From NCBI GenBank assembly GCA_039029315.1, contig JBCCGK010000055.1, positions 1 through 64,000 of the forward strand: a stretch of 64,000 nt of DNA, read 5' to 3'. Source of the DNA: JBCCCJ01 sp039029315 (GTDB lineage Bacteria; Bacteroidota; Bacteroidia; J057). Below the pieces are notes generated by a model. The model had not been told where the DNA came from. It made no database searches and worked only from the letters and a program-made list of their open reading frames with translations. This document shows, in pieces, positions 26,468 to 37,400 of this stretch; the stretch's first letter is position 1, and each line of letters starts with the position of its first letter. The translations under genes and the position numbers were made by a program.

Positions 26468-29400
26468 ATGACAACACTACAACGCTGCTATTGTAAGACC
26501 TATTTATGTTTTCTGGCTCTTCTCTTGGGATGCTCAGTGGTTTGGGCACAAGATCAAAACATTTCTGGAACCATCAGGGATGAAACTGGGACCGCAATTG
26601 AGGGGGCTACGGTACTTGTTCAAGGCGAAACACGTGGGACAATATCTGATCAAAATGGTCAATTCCAGATCTCGGTGAATACTGGAGATCAGTTGGTCAT
26701 CAATTTTTACGGTTACAGATCCCAAACTGTACCTGTGAAAGATCAATCGTCCCTTGAACTGGTTTTGATCCAGGATTTGCTAGAACTGGATGCTGTGGTC
26801 GTTACGGCTCTGGGAGTGGAGAAAGAAGTTCGATCTCTTGGGTATTCTGTTACGGAATTTCAGGGGGAGAACATGGTCAAAGCCCGTGAATCCAATCCTA
26901 TCAGTACGCTGACTGGAAAAGTGGCGGGCCTGAGTATCCAGACATCGACAGATTTCTTTCAGGATCCTTCTATCACAATGCGAGGAGGAACACCGCTGAT
27001 CGTCATTGATGGTGTTCCGAATCCCAATGCAGATTTTTGGGAGATCAGCCCGGATGATATAGACAACATCAGTGTACTGAAGGGAGCCACAGCTTCAGCC
27101 CTCTTTGGATCTATTGGCCGAAATGGCGCTCTGATGATTACTACCAAGCGGGGTCGAAATCAGCTGAGCATAGAAATCAATTCGAGCAATCAGTTTCAGA
27201 CTGGCTTCCTGAAGGTGCCGCAGATTCAAACAGAATATGGCACCGGTGATCAGGGAGAATATGTCTACGTAGATGGCTTTGAATACAGTGGGTATGTCTG
27301 GGGCCCAAAGTTGAACCAATCAGCCAACACACCTAGTGGCTTCTGGGAAACCCCGCAATACAACAGTCCACTCGACCCCAATACCGGAGAACGGATGCCT
27401 ACCCCTTTTATCAATAAGGGAGTAGACAACATGAAAACCTTTTTTCGTACTGGCTTGATCCAGAGCAACAATATCAGCATTACCGGTGGGAATGATGAGG
27501 GCAATTTCCGCATGTCGGTCTCCAATAGCTATCAACGAGGACAGGTTCCCAATACCGATCTCAATATTTTAGGATTGACAGTTTCTGGTGGATATAATCT
27601 GTCTGATAAGGTGAGTATCGATGCGAGCCTCAACTATGGCAGACAGGAATCTGAGAACTACCCTAATCTGGGCTATGGATCGCAAAGCTATCTCTATAGT
27701 ATCATGTGGTTGGGAGCCAATATTGATCTGGCTGAACTGGAAAACTATTGGGAAGAAGGACAGGAAGGCTTTCAACAACGTCAGTACAACAAGCAATGGT
27801 TCAACAACCCTTATTTCATGGCACATGAATACAATCGTGCTTGGTTCCGCAATTCTTCTTATGGACAAACAGGTCTTACCTACAATATCACAGAGGGGCT
27901 CAAATTGAAAGTCAAATCCGGCTTTAGTTATTATTCAGTATTGGCAACTGAAAAGGAACCCAAGAGTTATATCCGTGGGTTCAATGACTATTCAGATGGA
28001 AACTATTTCATTACCAATCAGTCTAATTTCAACATAAATACGGATGCTGTCCTTTCCTATAGCAAGGACTTCAGTGATCGATTTGGGATCCATGCCAATG
28101 CAGGAGGATCTGTGAGGAATGCACAATATCTGCAATCCGGAGTGTTTACAGATGGCTTGATTGTTCCTGGCTATTATAATATCGCAAATTCGGCCAATCC
28201 CATTGTGGGAGAAAATCGTGAAACCCGTGAATTGGTTCAGTCAGTCTATGGAACCCTTGACATGGAAGTATTGGGTTCCATCTTTATAGGATTTACGGGT
28301 CGTAATGACTGGGTATCGACCCTGCCGTTGGAGAATAATTCATTTTTCTATCCTTCGGCTAGTTTGAGTGTGGTGCTTTCAGATCTGATGAAGCTACCAG
28401 AGTCATTTTCTTTTCTCAAATTGCGATCTTCATGGGCACAAGTAAGCGATGGTTCCATCTCCAATGGTGGAGGGCTGGTGAATCAGCCATACAATCACAT
28501 TGGAGCATACAATCAGGGGACTAGTTGGAACAATGTGAATTCTGTCAATTTCCCTTCTATCCGAATCAACCCAGACTTGAAACCTGAAACGTCCAATACC
28601 TGGGAAGTAGGTCTGGATGCTCGATTCTTCAAAGGGCGACTCAATCTGGATGTGGCCTACTACAATATTCTGGATTTCAATAATCTGATTTCTGTCCCTG
28701 TAACCCAAGCTTCAGGTTTCTCAGCCAGACTGGAAAACGGAGGTGAATTTAGGAGACGTGGGGTAGAAATGCTACTCAGTGGAAGTCCTGTTAAGACCAA
28801 AAACTTTCAGTGGACCATCTCTACCAACTGGACCCAATATCGTCGGTATCTTCAAAAAGCGTTTGATGAAAGTGGAGAGTTGAACAATATCCAGGAAGGA
28901 CATAGAACGGATGAAATCTGGGATGTCGTGTTCCAAAAATCTCCTGGCGGTCAGTATATCATCGAAAATGGAACTCGAGTTCCTGATCCTTTTATTCGAA
29001 TGATTGGCCATGATGATGCGGATTGGATTTATGGCTTACAGCAACAGTTCCGCTACAAAAATGTCTCGCTGGGCATCTCGGGTGATGGTCGTTTGGGTGG
29101 GTTGATTTATTCCATTACCAACTTTGAAATGCACTGGGCTGGGACTCACCCGAATACCGTTCGGCCAGAAAGAGATGATGCGAATGCCGGGATAGCTTCT
29201 TACATAGACCCAGGATTGGTTGTTGTGGAAGGAAGGGCTACAACTGATCTTGATGGGAATATCGTTTCAGATAGTAGAGTATTTGCGCCCAATACCCAGG
29301 CAGTCAACTACATTTCATGGGCCAAAGATATCTATCAAAAAAATGAAGCAGGGGAGGATTTTTACTTTGACGAATCCTTTTTCAAAATCAGGGAAATCAT

Positions 29401-29590
29401 TCTTACCTATCACCTACCTGCCAAATGGATGAATCGAAATTTCCTCAAGAGTGCTTCCCTCTCCTTTGTAGGAAGGAATATGTACCTCTTGACAAGCGTA
29501 CCTCAAATCGATCCGGATCAAGGCTTTGACGATCAATTTCAGAGTCCTTCTTCCCGGAATTTTGGTTTCAACCTCAATCTCAAGTTCTAA
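26468..29590 (+). CDS. SusC-like TonB-dependent outer-membrane transporter
   Basis: About 1040 residues from the ATG at 26468, which gives a signal peptide ending SVVWAQ; the frame is open further upstream but lacks protein character. It has a carboxypeptidase-regulatory-like domain (ISGTIRDETGTAIEGATVLV), the SusC plug start (LDAVVVTALGVEKEVRSLGY), the plug end with ISVLKGATASALFGSIGRNG and ITTKRG, and a 22-strand barrel ending NFGFNLNLKF. It imports oligosaccharides (or other ligands) across the outer membrane with its SusD partner, encoded 4 bp downstream. A long extracellular-loop-rich barrel is typical of glycan importers. Confidence 0.95.
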   Translation: MTTLQRCYCKTYLCFLALLLGCSVVWAQDQNISGTIRDETGTAIEGATVLVQGETRGTISDQNGQFQISVNTGDQLVINFYGYRSQTVPVKDQSSLELVLIQDLLELDAVVVTALGVEKEVRSLGYSVTEFQGENMVKARESNPISTLTGKVAGLSIQTSTDFFQDPSITMRGGTPLIVIDGVPNPNADFWEISPDDIDNISVLKGATASALFGSIGRNGALMITTKRGRNQLSIEINSSNQFQTGFLKVPQIQTEYGTGDQGEYVYVDGFEYSGYVWGPKLNQSANTPSGFWETPQYNSPLDPNTGERMPTPFINKGVDNMKTFFRTGLIQSNNISITGGNDEGNFRMSVSNSYQRGQVPNTDLNILGLTVSGGYNLSDKVSIDASLNYGRQESENYPNLGYGSQSYLYSIMWLGANIDLAELENYWEEGQEGFQQRQYNKQWFNNPYFMAHEYNRAWFRNSSYGQTGLTYNITEGLKLKVKSGFSYYSVLATEKEPKSYIRGFNDYSDGNYFITNQSNFNINTDAVLSYSKDFSDRFGIHANAGGSVRNAQYLQSGVFTDGLIVPGYYNIANSANPIVGENRETRELVQSVYGTLDMEVLGSIFIGFTGRNDWVSTLPLENNSFFYPSASLSVVLSDLMKLPESFSFLKLRSSWAQVSDGSISNGGGLVNQPYNHIGAYNQGTSWNNVNSVNFPSIRINPDLKPETSNTWEVGLDARFFKGRLNLDVAYYNILDFNNLISVPVTQASGFSARLENGGEFRRRGVEMLLSGSPVKTKNFQWTISTNWTQYRRYLQKAFDESGELNNIQEGHRTDEIWDVVFQKSPGGQYIIENGTRVPDPFIRMIGHDDADWIYGLQQQFRYKNVSLGISGDGRLGGLIYSITNFEMHWAGTHPNTVRPERDDANAGIASYIDPGLVVVEGRATTDLDGNIVSDSRVFAPNTQAVNYISWAKDIYQKNEAGEDFYFDESFFKIREIILTYHLPAKWMNRNFLKSASLSFVGRNMYLLTSVPQIDPDQGFDDQFQSPSSRNFGFNLNLKF

Positions 29591-29594
29591 GACC

Positions 29595-31049
29595 ATGAAT
29601 AACGGATACAGTCTTATCATCATTTTGGGAATATGTATTTTTCCTGCCTGCAATCTGGCTGACTACCAGATTGATCCCAATCGAACTACCGAGGCCACGC
29701 CTGGTTTGATTCTTACAGACCTCATTGTGAATTCTTTCAATATTGTCGATGCCTCACCTATGCTTGCTAGCCGCATGTTGGTGTATACCGATGGTCTGGA
29801 TCTTAGCCAGTACTATGGTTGGAATCGTTCTGGTTTTGGTGCCTATGACCAGCTTCGACAAACAAAAAAAATGATCGAAGAAGCTGAGAGGGTACAACAA
29901 CCCAACTACATCGCCCTGGCCAAATTTTTTCGTGCTTATTCTTCCTATGGCCTGACGATGACTTTTGGGGATGTCCCTTATTCCCAGGCCATACAAGGAT
30001 TCGACAACAACTTCCAACCCATCTATGATACGCAAGAAGATGTCTTTAAGGGGATTCTTTTGGATCTGGAAGAAGCCAATGCAGACTTAGATGAAGATCA
30101 GGCAACCCTCTTGGGAGATGTGTTGTATGAAGGAGATGTTGTTAAATGGAAAAAGGCAATCAATAGCTTCCGGCTTCGGGTTTTGATGACGCTTTCTGCC
30201 AAAGAAGGCAATAGCAGTATTGACATAAAGAATCAATTCACTACCATCATTTCTGATCCAACGACCTATCCCTTGATTAGCGGGAATGATGAAAACCTTG
30301 CCCTTCCTTATCATGATGTTGCCGGAAATCGGTATCCCTTTTTTGAGAACCAAAACCTGACTTCGGCTTATCTGATGGAAAAAACCTTTGTGGACCTGAT
30401 GAAGGAGCGGGAAGACCCTCGCTTGTTTGCGGTTGGGTCCATTACGCCAAATGCCCAGGCAGAAGGATTGGCTTCAACAAATTTCGATGCTTATGGGGGA
30501 TTGGACGGAAGTGCTTTTTTTGACGCACTCAATATAGAAAAGGCCTCTGGTGTCGGCTCATTGGTCAATGACCGTTATCACACCAATCCGACTGTGGAAC
30601 CCAGCGTTATTATGGGGCATGCAGAGCTTCAATTTATCCTGGCAGAAGCTTCTGTTATCGGGTGGATCGCCAGTGATCCGCAGGTGTTTTACAATCAGGC
30701 TATCCGATCAAATATGGAATTCTATGGAGTGAGTTCGGCAAAGATCGATGAATATCTGTCTCATTCTCTGGTGAGTTTTGATCCTGCTGTTGCGATGGAA
30801 CAGATCAATACCCAAAAGTATTTGACCTACTTTTTCAGTGGTGGTTGGGAATCCTTCTACAATCAGAGACGCACTGGATATCCAGTTTTCTCAGCCGACG
30901 GAGGCACCCTCAATGAGGGGAAAGTGCCTGTTCGGTGGATGTATCCTGAATCAGAATCTAATTTGAATAAAACCAATTTGGAGGCTGCTCTCCAAAGACA
31001 ATACGGAGGACAAGACAATGTCAATGGTAACATGTGGCTCTTAAACTAA
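29595..31049 (+). CDS. SusD/RagB-like surface lipoprotein
   Basis: 484 residues from the ATG at 29595, giving a lipoprotein signal peptide with lipobox FPAC; the frame open from 29526 overlaps SusC and is not used. It matches the SusD-like_2 group: ALAKFFRAYSSYGLTMTFGD, VPYSQAI, a TPR-like helix set, LGDVLYEGDVVKWKKAINSF, ILAEAS, and the C-terminal WESFYNQRRTGYP and VPVRWMYPESE. It forms the lid of the SusC channel and binds the ligand at the surface. It is followed after 7 bp by the glycan-binding-like lipoprotein. Confidence 0.95.
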   Translation: MNNGYSLIIILGICIFPACNLADYQIDPNRTTEATPGLILTDLIVNSFNIVDASPMLASRMLVYTDGLDLSQYYGWNRSGFGAYDQLRQTKKMIEEAERVQQPNYIALAKFFRAYSSYGLTMTFGDVPYSQAIQGFDNNFQPIYDTQEDVFKGILLDLEEANADLDEDQATLLGDVLYEGDVVKWKKAINSFRLRVLMTLSAKEGNSSIDIKNQFTTIISDPTTYPLISGNDENLALPYHDVAGNRYPFFENQNLTSAYLMEKTFVDLMKEREDPRLFAVGSITPNAQAEGLASTNFDAYGGLDGSAFFDALNIEKASGVGSLVNDRYHTNPTVEPSVIMGHAELQFILAEASVIGWIASDPQVFYNQAIRSNMEFYGVSSAKIDEYLSHSLVSFDPAVAMEQINTQKYLTYFFSGGWESFYNQRRTGYPVFSADGGTLNEGKVPVRWMYPESESNLNKTNLEAALQRQYGGQDNVNGNMWLLN

Positions 31050-31056
31050 GCAAGTA

Positions 31057-32673
31057 ATGAAACATTATTTATATCTTCTTTTGCCCCTCATCTTGCTTTT
31101 TGCAAGCCTATCCTCCTGTAAGAAAGATGACATCTTGCCTGAGGATGATGTCTATGAGTTCGTTTTTTTGACTGATACCGTTTTTTTGATGAATGAACTG
31201 AGCAACAGTATGCCGGGCAATGAGATTGAACTTCATGCTGAGATGTTGGCTGAACCCAAAGATCGGGATATTGTCATCCAACTGGAATTAATAGCGGAAA
31301 ATGCTGAAGAGGGAACGGATTACGAAATTGTCTCCAATTCCAGGAGCATTACCATTCCGGCAGGTACTTTTCAATCTGAAGAAGGGTTTAAAATCAGATC
31401 TGTCAACAATGGACTTTCCAGCGCTGATGAGCGTAACCTTTATATACGAATTAGCTCAGTGAATGATGACAGCCTCAATATTGGTCGTGGATTGAGCAAT
31501 CCCATCAAAAAAGAAGCCCGAATCAACATTGTAGACGACGAATGTAGCGATGACCTCACTTTGTTCAACAATGCCGAGTGGTCTTTTTCAGGCAGCAATA
31601 CTGTTTATTATAGTGAATATTCAGGCAGCTTTACCACGACAATCAACGGGAATATAATGACAATTACTGGAGACATCGCCAATTATGATGTCGGGATTAC
31701 AGTGATGGCAACCCTGACTCCTGATCCTGTTGCTCCTACTACAGGAACCATTACCTTCGACCCGAGTACGGTAGGGAATGATGGTACGTACGATTACCGC
31801 TGGGTTCTTAATGAAATAGGAACCTATGACATTTGTGCCCAAACCATCCAATTGTCGACCACACTTGAATACATCGATATCTTCGGTCCTGATCCCACAG
31901 CATGGGTAGACTGGTATGTCTCTACCATCGATGCGAAAATCGATGTGCCAGGAGGTCCCGGTGCTTCTGCTCCGACGGGAATGGTGGATGCCAATGTGTC
32001 AGTGATAGTCGGTCAGGATGTAAGGCTGACTGGGTCATTTGCTGATGGCCAAGGTTTATCAGAAGTATTGGTGCAAAATGCTGATCTGGGCATCAATCAG
32101 AGTATTCCTCTATCAGCTGAGTTGACTTATGATCTGAATGAAACCTACAACATTTCCCCATCGACCCTGCCGGGAGAGTATACAGTGAGGATAGATGTTA
32201 CAAATATCGAAAGCGTCATAAGCTCATTTGATGTGGTAGTGAGTGTTTTTGAAGATACAGTATGTACAGCAGAATATGGCGTTTTTGATGGGGAAACCCT
32301 GACAGCCAATGCTGATATTACTGCTACTGATGGGTCCTTTGATCCTTACCTATTCACCAAGGAAGTAAGCGCGAGCATAAGTGGAGACTCCATTCTCATT
32401 GAAGGCGATTTCATTGATTTCTTCAGTACCCAAATGAAGGCACAATTGGTGCCCGATATGAATGATCCAACCATCGGTACAGTCGTATTGACTACTCAGG
32501 ATCTGGGAGAACATACTGATGGCTTCACATATCGCCTGACTTTCCCACAAGGCGATGGGACCTACGACGCTTGTGCTCGTAAGTTGAATATAACTTATGA
32601 AATGGAGTATGAGGACAATGGGAATTGGGTATTTTACTACACAACTGTAACAGAGTTTGAGCTTAAGGAGTAG
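31057..32673 (+). CDS. Surface glycan-binding-like lipoprotein of the PUL (duplicated domain)
   Basis: 538 residues with a lipoprotein signal peptide ending LSSC and an acidic KKDD start to the mature chain, typical of surface export. Residues ~35-160 resemble the DUF4843/DUF1735-like beta domain found downstream of SusD (VYEFVFLTDTVFL to ARINIVDDE). Two related modules follow, at ~175-290 and ~405-538, each with a beta-rich stretch, M-x-A-x-L-x-P-D, P-T-x-G-T, a DGTYDYR or DGFTYRL turn, TYD-I/A-CA and a closing W-V-x-Y-x-T strand. It occupies the position of SusE/SusF-type or SGBP proteins and should bind the glycan outside the cell. The ligand is unknown. Confidence 0.75.
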   Translation: MKHYLYLLLPLILLFASLSSCKKDDILPEDDVYEFVFLTDTVFLMNELSNSMPGNEIELHAEMLAEPKDRDIVIQLELIAENAEEGTDYEIVSNSRSITIPAGTFQSEEGFKIRSVNNGLSSADERNLYIRISSVNDDSLNIGRGLSNPIKKEARINIVDDECSDDLTLFNNAEWSFSGSNTVYYSEYSGSFTTTINGNIMTITGDIANYDVGITVMATLTPDPVAPTTGTITFDPSTVGNDGTYDYRWVLNEIGTYDICAQTIQLSTTLEYIDIFGPDPTAWVDWYVSTIDAKIDVPGGPGASAPTGMVDANVSVIVGQDVRLTGSFADGQGLSEVLVQNADLGINQSIPLSAELTYDLNETYNISPSTLPGEYTVRIDVTNIESVISSFDVVVSVFEDTVCTAEYGVFDGETLTANADITATDGSFDPYLFTKEVSASISGDSILIEGDFIDFFSTQMKAQLVPDMNDPTIGTVVLTTQDLGEHTDGFTYRLTFPQGDGTYDACARKLNITYEMEYEDNGNWVFYYTTVTEFELKE

Positions 32674-32679
32674 AGGAAG

Positions 32680-34443
32680 ATGAAAAGCGTATTCTTGCTG
32701 TGTCTGGGAATAGTGACGATGGGGATGTGTCAAGCTCAGATCATTGTTTCACCAGAGCATGAACACATCCTCTACACTGGTCGGTTTTCCTTTGCTGATC
32801 CAGAGGAGCCTTCCTTTAGCATGAATGGCGCCAGCATTCAGGTCAATTTTGACGGCACAGAGATAAAAGGACATTTTTCAGTAAGGGGAGGGAATTCCTT
32901 TCTGTACGTGATTATAGATGGGCAGGCTGATCCATATAACAGGCAAGTGCTAGAAATCAGTGGAATCAGTGAAGCCTCCTATGTGATAGCGACTGGCTTA
33001 CCTCCGGGTTTGCATACCTTAGAACTGATCAAACTCAATGAATCAGGAAGTACAATCAACTTTTACGGACTAGAGATTCAGGGAGCTGGTTTGACCACCA
33101 AACCCCAACGCCCAGCTATTCAACTGGAGTTTATCGGAGATTCCAATACCGCAGGTTGGGCAGCTTGGGATGCTTATGACAATGGCAGCAGCAAAACCAG
33201 TGGGGCTTACTTTACCTTTCCGGGTATTACTTCGCGTCTGCTCAATGCAGAATACAGTCTGGTCGGTGGCAGTGGTTCAGGCATACAGGATCGGACCAGC
33301 TGGAACCTGACAAAACACTATGGACGGATTCATTTGAGAGATCCTCAAACGCCACAGAATACCTGGAACTTCGCTGACAACTATTGGGAGTTCCAACCAG
33401 AAGCTGTTGTCGTGAACCTTGGGGCCAATGACTATTATGCTGGTACTTCCAAATTAGAGATCAAAGAAGGATGGAAAAGCTTCATCCAACATCAACTACG
33501 CGTCCACTATCCAGAAGCACATATCGTTTTGGCCAACTCTTATGGTTGGGCCTATAATGAGCCAGCAGATTATGTACATGAAGCCATCGAAGAATTGCAT
33601 AGGGATGGCGAACGAAATGTTTCCTATCTGCGATTTCCATGGTTGTGGGGACAGTCTCATGCAGTAATCAATGAACATGCAGGCTTTGCCAATCTGCTGG
33701 CGTCTCATTTGGCAAGAGAACTCAATTTGGGAGAAATTGCTCTTTCTGAATTGTCTTCTTTTGTTTCAGCAGGAGAGATCTACAATGGTAGTTTTGAAAA
33801 GAGTATCCTCCCCGGAATAGCAGATGGTTGGCGGCCACATGGAGGATTTGAATTGGTTCTGGACGAATCTGAGGCTTTGGATGGTCGCAAGTGTGTGCTG
33901 CTCAAAGAAGGAGGCTGGCTTAACTTTGCTACTGAAGTGAATACAGGGGATAGCCTGCTTCTTTCGGCATGGGCAAAAGCCGCTGAGGATAGCCATTCTG
34001 GTTTGATCAAGATTGAATTCAAAGATCAGGCTCAGAAAACCATTCAAACCCAACAACTTCAACCGGATTTCAACACTGCCTGGCAGGAGTTTCGTGTCTC
34101 AGCGGTGGTTCCGGATGGTGTTTGGAGTGCATGGCTGGTTTTGTCTGCCGAGGCAACATCTACCATTTACTTCGATCTAGTCAGCCTGAAAAGTGTTAGC
34201 TCCCTGACCATGCCCCCGCAATGGCCTTCCGAAGAGATTCGCCTATATCCCAATCCCAGCAATCAATTTGTGAACATTCATCCAGACCTCGATGTGGATT
34301 TGGTAGAAGTCTACAGGTTGAATGGTGAAGTGATTCATCCAACTGTGGAAGAGAACAAAATTGATGTCCGGGATTGGCAAAGCGGGATCTATATGATTCG
34401 AATCAGAGAAGAGAACTTTGTGGCCAAAATTGTGGTCTTCTAG
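32680..34443 (+). CDS. CE2-like acetyl esterase with carbohydrate-binding and T9SS domains
   Basis: 587 residues. A signal peptide ends MCQAQ. Residues ~20-140 are the N-terminal jelly roll of carbohydrate esterase family 2 (YTGRFSF, GHFSVRGGNSFLYVIIDG). Residues ~145-365 form an SGNH hydrolase with nucleophile Ser in FIGDSNTAGW, VVVNLGANDYY and the His in NEHAGFANLLASHLA. A CBM4/9-like module follows (IYNGSFEKSILPGIADGW onward), then a T9SS domain (IRLYPNPSNQFVNI to FVAKIVVF). It should deacetylate a polysaccharide outside the cell. As the last gene of the SusC-SusD unit, it indicates an acetylated glycan. Confidence 0.82.
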   Translation: MKSVFLLCLGIVTMGMCQAQIIVSPEHEHILYTGRFSFADPEEPSFSMNGASIQVNFDGTEIKGHFSVRGGNSFLYVIIDGQADPYNRQVLEISGISEASYVIATGLPPGLHTLELIKLNESGSTINFYGLEIQGAGLTTKPQRPAIQLEFIGDSNTAGWAAWDAYDNGSSKTSGAYFTFPGITSRLLNAEYSLVGGSGSGIQDRTSWNLTKHYGRIHLRDPQTPQNTWNFADNYWEFQPEAVVVNLGANDYYAGTSKLEIKEGWKSFIQHQLRVHYPEAHIVLANSYGWAYNEPADYVHEAIEELHRDGERNVSYLRFPWLWGQSHAVINEHAGFANLLASHLARELNLGEIALSELSSFVSAGEIYNGSFEKSILPGIADGWRPHGGFELVLDESEALDGRKCVLLKEGGWLNFATEVNTGDSLLLSAWAKAAEDSHSGLIKIEFKDQAQKTIQTQQLQPDFNTAWQEFRVSAVVPDGVWSAWLVLSAEATSTIYFDLVSLKSVSSLTMPPQWPSEEIRLYPNPSNQFVNIHPDLDVDLVEVYRLNGEVIHPTVEENKIDVRDWQSGIYMIRIREENFVAKIVVF

Positions 34444-34496
34444 CAAAATTTTGATCCCCCACTCGCCTTCGCCTTCCTGCATGGCTTGCTCCTCAA

Positions 34497-37400
34497 TTAA
34501 TCTGTCTCCCAACTCTCCCGTATTTCTGCAATCGAAATGTCGCGCCGATAGTGCTGTTTTCTATATTCTGAAGGCAGCAACTCATACTGATCTTTGAAGC
34601 ACTTTCGGAAATATTTTAGATCTGTAAACCCCAATAAGAATGCAATCTCAGAGACGGTTACATCTTCATTGGCCAGCATTTGGGCGGCTCGTTTCATCTT
34701 TACAAGCCGGATAAATTTGTTGATCGATAGACCCGTCAGCGTTTTGATTTTGCGATAAAGGGAAGTCCGGCTATATCCCAGTTCCCGAGCCAATTTAGGA
34801 ACCGAAACCTCGGTTTCTTCCATCATATCAATAATGGTTTGCTCAGCCTGTCGGATGAAACGCAATTCTGGACTATCCTCAATATTTGACTGTTCCTCCC
34901 ATTTACCTGAAGCAAATAGAGAACTTAGTTGTTTGCGTTGTTTGAGGAGATTCTCTACCCGGGCCATCAGGACCTGAGAGGAAAATGGCTTGGTAAGATA
35001 AGAATCAGCCCCAGATTGGTAGCCTTCTACTTTAGACTCCGGCTCAGCTTTGGCAGTGAGAAGAATGATTGGAATATGGTTGGTTTTTTCATTGGCTTTG
35101 ATTTCTGTGCATACCTCAATGCCATTCAAACCGGGCATCATGATATCCGAGATGATGAGGTCTGGCAACTCCTGAATCGCCAATTCAAGCGCTTTTTTCC
35201 CATCATTGGCACTCAAAACGGTATAGTTGGATTTCAGGTGTTCCTGAACATATGCAACGATGTCCGCATGATCATCCACTACCAGGACCACTGGAGAAGT
35301 ATAGGCAGGGCCTTCGGCTTTCTCTGACTCCGCCTCTTCGATCTCAGGATCAGTCGTTTGGCTGATGAACTGAACATAGTTCTTCTCGATATAGGCAGCC
35401 TTATTGTTGGGAAGCTGAATGGTGAATTTGCTGCCATTCGGCCCACTTTGAACCTTGATTTTTCCGCTATGCAACTCAACCAGACTTTTGGTCAGGGCCA
35501 GACCAATGCCAGTTCCCCCTTTTCCGCTGGAATTATCTGCCTGAAAAAATGGCATAAATATGGCCTCTCGTTGATGACTTGGGATACCTGGTCCAGTATC
35601 TGCCACTTCAATCTGAACTGCTTCCCCGACATTTCTCAGTGAGAAGGTGATGCGACCTCCTTCAGGGGTATATTTGATGGCATTGGAGAGAAGATTGTTG
35701 AGGATGATCTGGACTTTCTCAATGTCTACCCACCCATAGACTGCTTGATCGGATTGTAGATGGAAATCAATGCCTAATTTACCTGCCTGATACCCAAAAC
35801 TCTCCCCTTCTTCCTGGGCTAATATGGAGAGATCATAATGATCAATATTCAGGATGATCTTCTTGGTTTCAATCTTCCTGAATTCCAATAGGCGGTTTAC
35901 CAGCTTGAGAAGTTGCGTGGAATTTCTTTTGATAAGCCTAAGAAGAGGGCGATGCGTGTGCAGGCTTTCCTGTTTGAGCAAATCGTTGACAGGGCCTTGT
36001 ATCAATGTGAGTGGGGTGCGAAGTTCATGAGAAAAATTGGTAAAGAATCTGAGCTTTTGCTGAATATCGAGATTCTCCTGATGCCGCAATTTTTGTTCAT
36101 AGATTAAGCTTTGTTTGAGTTTGATCTGACGATTGTTGTATCCTATTCCCAGATAAATCATCCATACAAGGAAAAGCGCATAGAAGAGATAGGCAGCCCA
36201 GGTCCGATACCAGGGAGCCAATATCCTCAGTTGAATGGTACTCATTTCTCCTTTGAGCTTGCTCACAGGATCGACACTTCGAATGTCGAAATTGTAGGTT
36301 CCTGGTGGAAGATTGCGGTAGGTTACTGATCGCAAATGCTCATTTTCATTCCAGTCAGTATCATATCCCCCAAGGCGATAATCATAGTTCCAACTGTCGG
36401 AATTGGGAAAACTGATCGCGTTATACGCCAGGGTGAAGGTATTCTGCGTAAAAGGAAGGCTGAGTGTCTGCCCGTCCATGACTGGTAGAGATTGGGCGGA
36501 TTTGACTTTCCGTTCATGCACTGTCAGCTTGGTGAAAATTGTTTTTGGAGGACGTCTCTGTGCCAAAAGATCCTTTGGAGAAAATATCACAATTCCATGG
36601 ATCCCTCCGAAGACCAAATCCCCATTTGGAAGCATCAATGCTGACCCATCATTGAACTGACCAATTTGAAAGCCATGGGAGCTATCATAATTTTGATACC
36701 GTTGTGGTGATCGAAAAAAACAAGAGATCCCTCCATTGGTACTGATCCAGAGGTGGCCAAGTTGATCAGGAACAATTGCTCTGATGGTATAGTTCCCTGA
36801 GAATTCTGCCATGGGCTGAAAAGATTCCTGGAGGATGTCAAACTGTTGCAATCCACTTTGGCGGGTGCCTACCCAAATATTGTTGCCCTCCAAATGTATA
36901 GACAGGGCAACTGGTGTATACTTGCCTGTTGCATGCCAGTTGAAGTATCGAATACTATTGTCCTTTGGTTGATAACGAACCAGCCCATCACCAAATGTCC
37001 CAAGCCAAAGTGTACCGTCTTGTTCCTGGACAATGTCCCTGATATCCAGGGACCATGTTGAATCTATATGCTGTATGGTTTGATTCTGTATATCAAAAAG
37101 ATGCAAGCCCCCACCATTGGTCCCAATCCAGATATCACCACTTTGTGTTTCTAGTAGACTTCTAATATCATTGGTTTGCAAGCCATGTCGGGTATCGAAT
37201 ATGTCATTCTGTCTGGTTTGGGGATCATATACATTCAATCCTCCGGCATAGGTTCCCAGAAAAATTTTTCCTGATTGGCTGTTGAGAGCACAAAGAATGG
37301 CCTTGTCAGACAATCCTATGGACGGAAGGTGCTGCACCTGGAGAGCATAAGGCTGAAGTAGATTGAGCCCGCCTCCATCCGTTCCGACCCAAATGTGGCT

